Shown one piece after another: positions 4,297-7,247 of a stretch of 7,247 bases of DNA (positions are counted from its first letter, which is position 1; each line of letters begins with the position of its first letter). This DNA is from Thermoplasmata archaeon (GTDB taxonomy: Archaea > Thermoplasmatota > Thermoplasmata > Sysuiplasmatales > Sysuiplasmataceae), in NCBI GenBank assembly GCA_021811925.1, contig JAKAPY010000084.1:1-7247 (forward strand), in the 5' to 3' direction. The notes under the pieces are model-generated. The model did no database searches, had not been told where the DNA came from, and was given only the letters and a program-made list of their open reading frames with translations. A program made the position numbers and the translations under genes.

Positions 4297-5040
4297 ATGA
4301 AGCATTTCATTGAGGTGCAGGCTGCCTTCCCCCGGCAGCCGGCCACCAGGCCAGATGGACCCGCCGCAGCGTGTCTCCTGTCGGGAGGCATTGATTCTCC
4401 TGTAGCTGCATGGATGAGCATGAGGTCTGGCCTTCGTGTGGAGCTGGTTCACTTTCACAGCTATCCTTTCTCATGCAGCTCGGCAATTGAAAAAGCCAGA
4501 GAGCTCGCAGGAATTCTCCTTCCCCTCCAGGGGGGCGGGAGGCTCCACCTGGTCCCGTTCCTGGATATACAGGAACACATTTTCAGGAATACTTCAAACA
4601 ACCTGAGAATTGTCATGTACAGGAGGGCAATGGCAAGGATATCCGAGAAGATTGCCCTGGAAAGCGGGGCATCGTTCATAGTGACAGGAGACAGCCTAGG
4701 CCAGGTCTCCTCGCAGACACTCTCGAACATATCAACTGTTGAGCAGGCAGTTTCACTGCCAGTCCTCAGGCCACTTATTGGTTTCGACAAGACCGAGATA
4801 ATAGACATAGCCAAGGAAATAGGCACTTTCGAAGTGTCGATAAGACCACACGAGGACTGCTGCACGTTGTTTGCCGTCGGCAACCCGTCCACACATACCG
4901 AGGTGAAGAGGGTGGAGGCGGAGGAGAGTAAATTCGATCTGCCATCACTTATAGACACATCGGTGAGAAGGAGGGAAACAGTCTCATACAACTCCAGCGG
5001 CCTGGCGGAAGTCCCCGCACCGGTTGGCGCCCAAGTTTAA
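4297..5040 (+). CDS. thiI: ThiI-like tRNA sulfurtransferase reduced to the PP-loop (AANH) domain
   Basis: ThiI adenylates U8 of tRNA and replaces its oxygen with sulfur to give 4-thiouridine; in some organisms it also feeds sulfur to thiamine synthesis. The 247-residue product has the PP-loop LLSGGIDSPVAAWM (27-40), HFHSYPFS (52-59), the ThiI-specific VTGDSLGQVSSQTLSNI (129-145), PVLRPLIGFDKTEI (155-168) and RPHEDCCTLF (183-192), where Cys188 and Cys189 are candidate sulfur-handling or cluster-binding residues. Bacterial ThiI has about 480 residues and archaeal forms about 370-400, because NFLD and THUMP domains normally precede the PP-loop. Here only 26 residues do. An in-frame TAA at 4282-4284 closes the frame just before ATG 4297, so these domains are not missed through a wrong start. 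No rhodanese domain follows. Function by homology is likely; how it binds tRNA is open. Confidence 0.85.
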   Translation: MKHFIEVQAAFPRQPATRPDGPAAACLLSGGIDSPVAAWMSMRSGLRVELVHFHSYPFSCSSAIEKARELAGILLPLQGGGRLHLVPFLDIQEHIFRNTSNNLRIVMYRRAMARISEKIALESGASFIVTGDSLGQVSSQTLSNISTVEQAVSLPVLRPLIGFDKTEIIDIAKEIGTFEVSIRPHEDCCTLFAVGNPSTHTEVKRVEAEESKFDLPSLIDTSVRRRETVSYNSSGLAEVPAPVGAQV

Positions 5041-5043
5041 TAA
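5036..5043 (+). promoter_or_regulatory. Predicted TATA box of the SDR gene, overlapping the thiI stop codon
   Basis: TTTAATAA is preceded by CCCAAG (BRE-like) and centred 26-27 nt before ATG 5066, the exact spacing for a leaderless transcript. It contains the thiI TAA (5038-5040). The dehydrogenase gene therefore probably has its own transcript, although read-through from thiI is also possible given the 25-nt gap. Confidence 0.55.
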
Positions 5044-5065
5044 TGCCTCCCGGCTATTTTGCAGC

Positions 5066-5809
5066 ATGTCATTGACCAGGACCGCGCTTGTGACGGGTGC
5101 GTCGAGGGGAATTGGGAGGGCAATTGCTCACAGGCTTGCGTCCTCGGGGTTTTCCATCTGCATCAACTATTTTGAAAACAGGGCCGGTGCCGAGGCGCTG
5201 CTGAGCACGATCACCGACAGCGGGTCGGATGCTTTCCTGGCAATGGCGGACGTGTCCGATCAGGCGAGCGTCCAGGGCATGTTTTCCGAGATAAGGAAGA
5301 AGTGGGGACGACTGGATGTTCTGGTCAATAATGCGGGCATCTACCAGAGGTCGCCCTTCGAATCGCTTGATTTCCCGAGCTGGAAGAGGACCCTTTCAAG
5401 CAACCTTGACAGCGCATTCCTCTGCACCGCAGAGGCCCTTCCTCTGATGAAAGAGCAGCATTTCGGCAGGGTGATCAACATCTCCTCCCAGCTTGCATTC
5501 AAGGGCTCAAGACATGGCGCCCATTATGCCGCCTCGAAATCAGGCATGATAGGCCTTACGAGATCGCTTGCAATAGAACTTGGACAGTTCGGCATCACGG
5601 TCAATATGGTGGCACCGGGGTCAATCAGGACAAGGATACTCGGCGGCTACACCGAGGAACAGCTCTCGGAGCTCTCTTCCCAGATTCCATCCAGACGGAT
5701 TGGTGAGCCCGAGGATGTTGCATCTGTTGTTGCATTCCTTGCATCGGATGAGGCATCATACGTCAACGGTGCCACTGTCAGCGTCTCTGGCGGCTCCTTC
5801 CTGCTCTAA
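5066..5809 (+). CDS. Short-chain dehydrogenase/reductase (FabG-like SDR)
   Basis: This is an NAD(P)-dependent oxidoreductase of the classical SDR family, 247 residues from ATG 5066. The cofactor-binding TGASRGIG is at 10-17, the structural NNAG at 88-91, Asn113 in SSNLDSAF, and the catalytic Ser141, Tyr154 and Lys158 in NISS and YAASK. APGSIRTR (184-190) and the C-terminal VNGATVSVSGG close a standard Rossmann core. The family resemblance is to 3-oxoacyl-ACP reductase (FabG) and related sugar or alcohol dehydrogenases. Since archaea generally lack a bacterial-type fatty acid synthase, the true substrate cannot be named. I chose ATG 5066 over the upstream in-frame TTG at 5024, which lies inside thiI, because 5066 gives normal family length and fits a leaderless promoter. 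It ends exactly at the last base before the convergent thrS stop. Confidence 0.93.
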   Translation: MSLTRTALVTGASRGIGRAIAHRLASSGFSICINYFENRAGAEALLSTITDSGSDAFLAMADVSDQASVQGMFSEIRKKWGRLDVLVNNAGIYQRSPFESLDFPSWKRTLSSNLDSAFLCTAEALPLMKEQHFGRVINISSQLAFKGSRHGAHYAASKSGMIGLTRSLAIELGQFGITVNMVAPGSIRTRILGGYTEEQLSELSSQIPSRRIGEPEDVASVVAFLASDEASYVNGATVSVSGGSFLL

Positions 5810-7247
5810 TCAGAGTGAAAAGTCGACACGCTTCGAAAGCTCCAATGGCATGTACAGCTGCTTGAACGGATATCCCTGCTGCCTGGACGCGCATTCGGCC
5901 AGCAGCTCGGCTGTGGTGATATCCCTGTTGCTGTCACTCTCCCTGTCATAGACCTTCAGGGCATCGGACTCCAGTTCCCTGTCCCCGACGACTATTACGT
6001 AGCTGACCCAATCCTGTTTTGCCTCCCTTACCTTCTTCGATATTGTCAGCGTCCTGTCGTCGATGCCTGCCCTTATGTTCTTCTTCATCATCTCAGACGC
6101 AAGATCGCGTGCCTTCTGCACATGCCTGTCTGTTATCGGGAGCAGCCTGACCTGTTCAGGTGTTATCCAGTATGGAAGGTAACCCGGTTTGCCCGATTTC
6201 CCCGCACGCTGAATCGCCTGGTCAAAGAGCGCGTACATGAACCTCTCTATCGTGCCGACTATCGCCGTATGCAGTATGATCGGATACTGCTTCTTGCCCT
6301 CCGCGTCGGCATAAGTGATGTTGAAACGCTTCGCATTCCCCACATCAATCTGGACTGTTCCCACTTCCCTGGCCCTTCCCATCTGGTCGAGAAGATGGTA
6401 TTCTATGTTGACAGTCCAGTAGAAATTGGCCCCTTCCGGGTAGATGTGGATAAGGCAGTCCCTGTTCCTTTCCCTGAGAAGGGAGAGGAGGAATTCCCTG
6501 TTGTCATCGAACGCCTTCATCGACGACACATTGATCAGCATTTCGTAGTCGGTGCCAATCCTCGTAACTTCATTGTATACCTGCTTGTGTATCGTGGTGA
6601 ACCACTGGTATGCCTCCTTGATGTCACGGCAGAGGACGTGCAGGTCAGGCATGTTCAGCCTCCTCAGCCTGAAGAGCAGCATTGTCTCTCCCGATTGCTC
6701 GTACCTGTAGGCATCTGCTATTTCGAAGGCCGAAACAGGCATTTGCCTGTAGCTTATGTTCCATCCGCTCATCATGGAGAACTGCTGGTGGCATGCGGCA
6801 TATCTGAGCACGAACTCCTTGTTGTCCGATTCAATTGTGTAAAGCCTGTCTCCGAACAGTTCCGCATGCTCCCTGACAGCGGGCTCGGAAAGGTTGAACA
6901 TGTTTGTCCCTTTCACCGAAAAAACGGATAGCCCGAAACTTGTAACGACCTGCTTTGCATAATCTGCGCACAGGTCAAAGATGAGTGCGGCTGCAGGGTG
7001 GTAGACCTCGTGACCTATGTCACTCATCTTCTCCCACGAAATACCGAACTTCCTGCACAGTTTCAGGTACTCGGGTGCTTCGCTGCTTCCCACCTGCTCC
7101 TTAAGCGCCTCCTTTCTGAGCATCGAGTCGAAGCATCTGTTGGGCGCCTTGTACTTGTCGGGCTGGACGATACTGTTGTCCTGGGTCAGCACGAAGTACC
7201 TGTCCTCACCCTTCTTCTTTCCTTCCTGTCCCTCAACAACAATCTGT
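5810..7247 (-). CDS. thrS: Threonyl-tRNA synthetase, archaeal type, N-terminus beyond the window
   Basis: This is a class II synthetase that charges tRNA-Thr with threonine. About 478 C-terminal residues are visible; the frame is open at the right edge, so the N-terminal editing domain (roughly 140 residues in archaeal enzymes) lies outside. Class II motif 1 lies around GHEVYHPAAALIFDL, motif 2 is FEIADAYRYEQSGETMLLFRL, and motif 3 is PIILHTAIVGTIERFMYALF. The catalytic zinc ligands appear to be Cys in YAACHQQFSM, His in NMPDLHVLC (51 residues later, the same spacing as Cys334-His385 in the E. coli enzyme) and His in ILHTAI (123 further). The C-terminal anticodon-binding domain starts near the YWITPEQVRLLPI segment and includes IDDRTLTISKKVREA. 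An in-frame GTG at 7192 is internal, not a start. Its stop abuts that of the SDR gene. Confidence 0.97.
   Translation of the reverse strand, partial: QIVVEGQEGKKKGEDRYFVLTQDNSIVQPDKYKAPNRCFDSMLRKEALKEQVGSSEAPEYLKLCRKFGISWEKMSDIGHEVYHPAAALIFDLCADYAKQVVTSFGLSVFSVKGTNMFNLSEPAVREHAELFGDRLYTIESDNKEFVLRYAACHQQFSMMSGWNISYRQMPVSAFEIADAYRYEQSGETMLLFRLRRLNMPDLHVLCRDIKEAYQWFTTIHKQVYNEVTRIGTDYEMLINVSSMKAFDDNREFLLSLLRERNRDCLIHIYPEGANFYWTVNIEYHLLDQMGRAREVGTVQIDVGNAKRFNITYADAEGKKQYPIILHTAIVGTIERFMYALFDQAIQRAGKSGKPGYLPYWITPEQVRLLPITDRHVQKARDLASEMMKKNIRAGIDDRTLTISKKVREAKQDWVSYVIVVGDRELESDALKVYDRESDSNRDITTAELLAECASRQQGYPFKQLYMPLELSKRVDFSL

Noticed and set aside
5024..5065. TTG start fourteen codons upstream for the SDR gene
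   Set aside because: It lies within thiI, would add residues not seen in the family, and would be upstream of the predicted leaderless transcript start.
6122..6931. 269-codon plus-strand ORF
   Set aside because: It is fully antisense to thrS, whose motifs are unmistakable; it is a mirror frame of a well-conserved gene.

Overview
The window is archaeal and almost certainly euryarchaeal; a member of the Thermoplasmata is my best guess. The reasons are an archaeal-type (type II) glyceraldehyde-3-phosphate dehydrogenase, ribosomal protein L10e, an archaeal-style FtsZ, an archaeal-type threonyl-tRNA synthetase, heavy use of AGG/AGA arginine codons, and TATA boxes placed 26-27 nt before several ATG codons, as expected for leaderless mRNAs. 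The family assignments are firm; the class-level taxonomy is inference.

Layout, left to right. The 5' part of gap (minus strand) runs off the left edge and is divergent from rpl10e (plus strand, 1107-1613). The shared spacer holds both promoters and a tiny Cys/Trp-rich upstream ORF directly in front of gap. A 613-base stretch without a convincing gene follows (1614-2226). It holds hairpins, T-tracts, a structured element with a near-perfect 10-bp inverted repeat ending in T5, and a tandem 13-mer. Next come a 103-aa winged-helix regulator (2227-2538), with an operator-like dyad just upstream of its TATA box, and a short one-helix membrane protein (2594-2773). The membrane protein appears to be frameshifted: a shifted frame goes on with convincing coding sequence to 2903.

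ftsZ (2943-4118, minus) is complete and divergent from a thiI-like gene (4297-5040). The thiI-like protein consists only of the PP-loop domain and lacks the NFLD and THUMP regions normal for ThiI. A short-chain dehydrogenase/reductase (5066-5809) follows on the same strand, with its own TATA box laid over the thiI stop codon. It meets the threonyl-tRNA synthetase gene (minus strand, 5810 to beyond 7247) tail to tail, with no base between the two stop codons.

The genes do not form one pathway. They are mostly single-gene transcription units for central metabolism, translation, tRNA modification and cell division. The stretches least explained by known housekeeping functions are the regulator plus broken membrane-protein locus, the structured spacer before it, the upstream ORF of gap, and the domain-minimal ThiI. 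I see no CRISPR array, insertion sequence, tRNA or rRNA gene.
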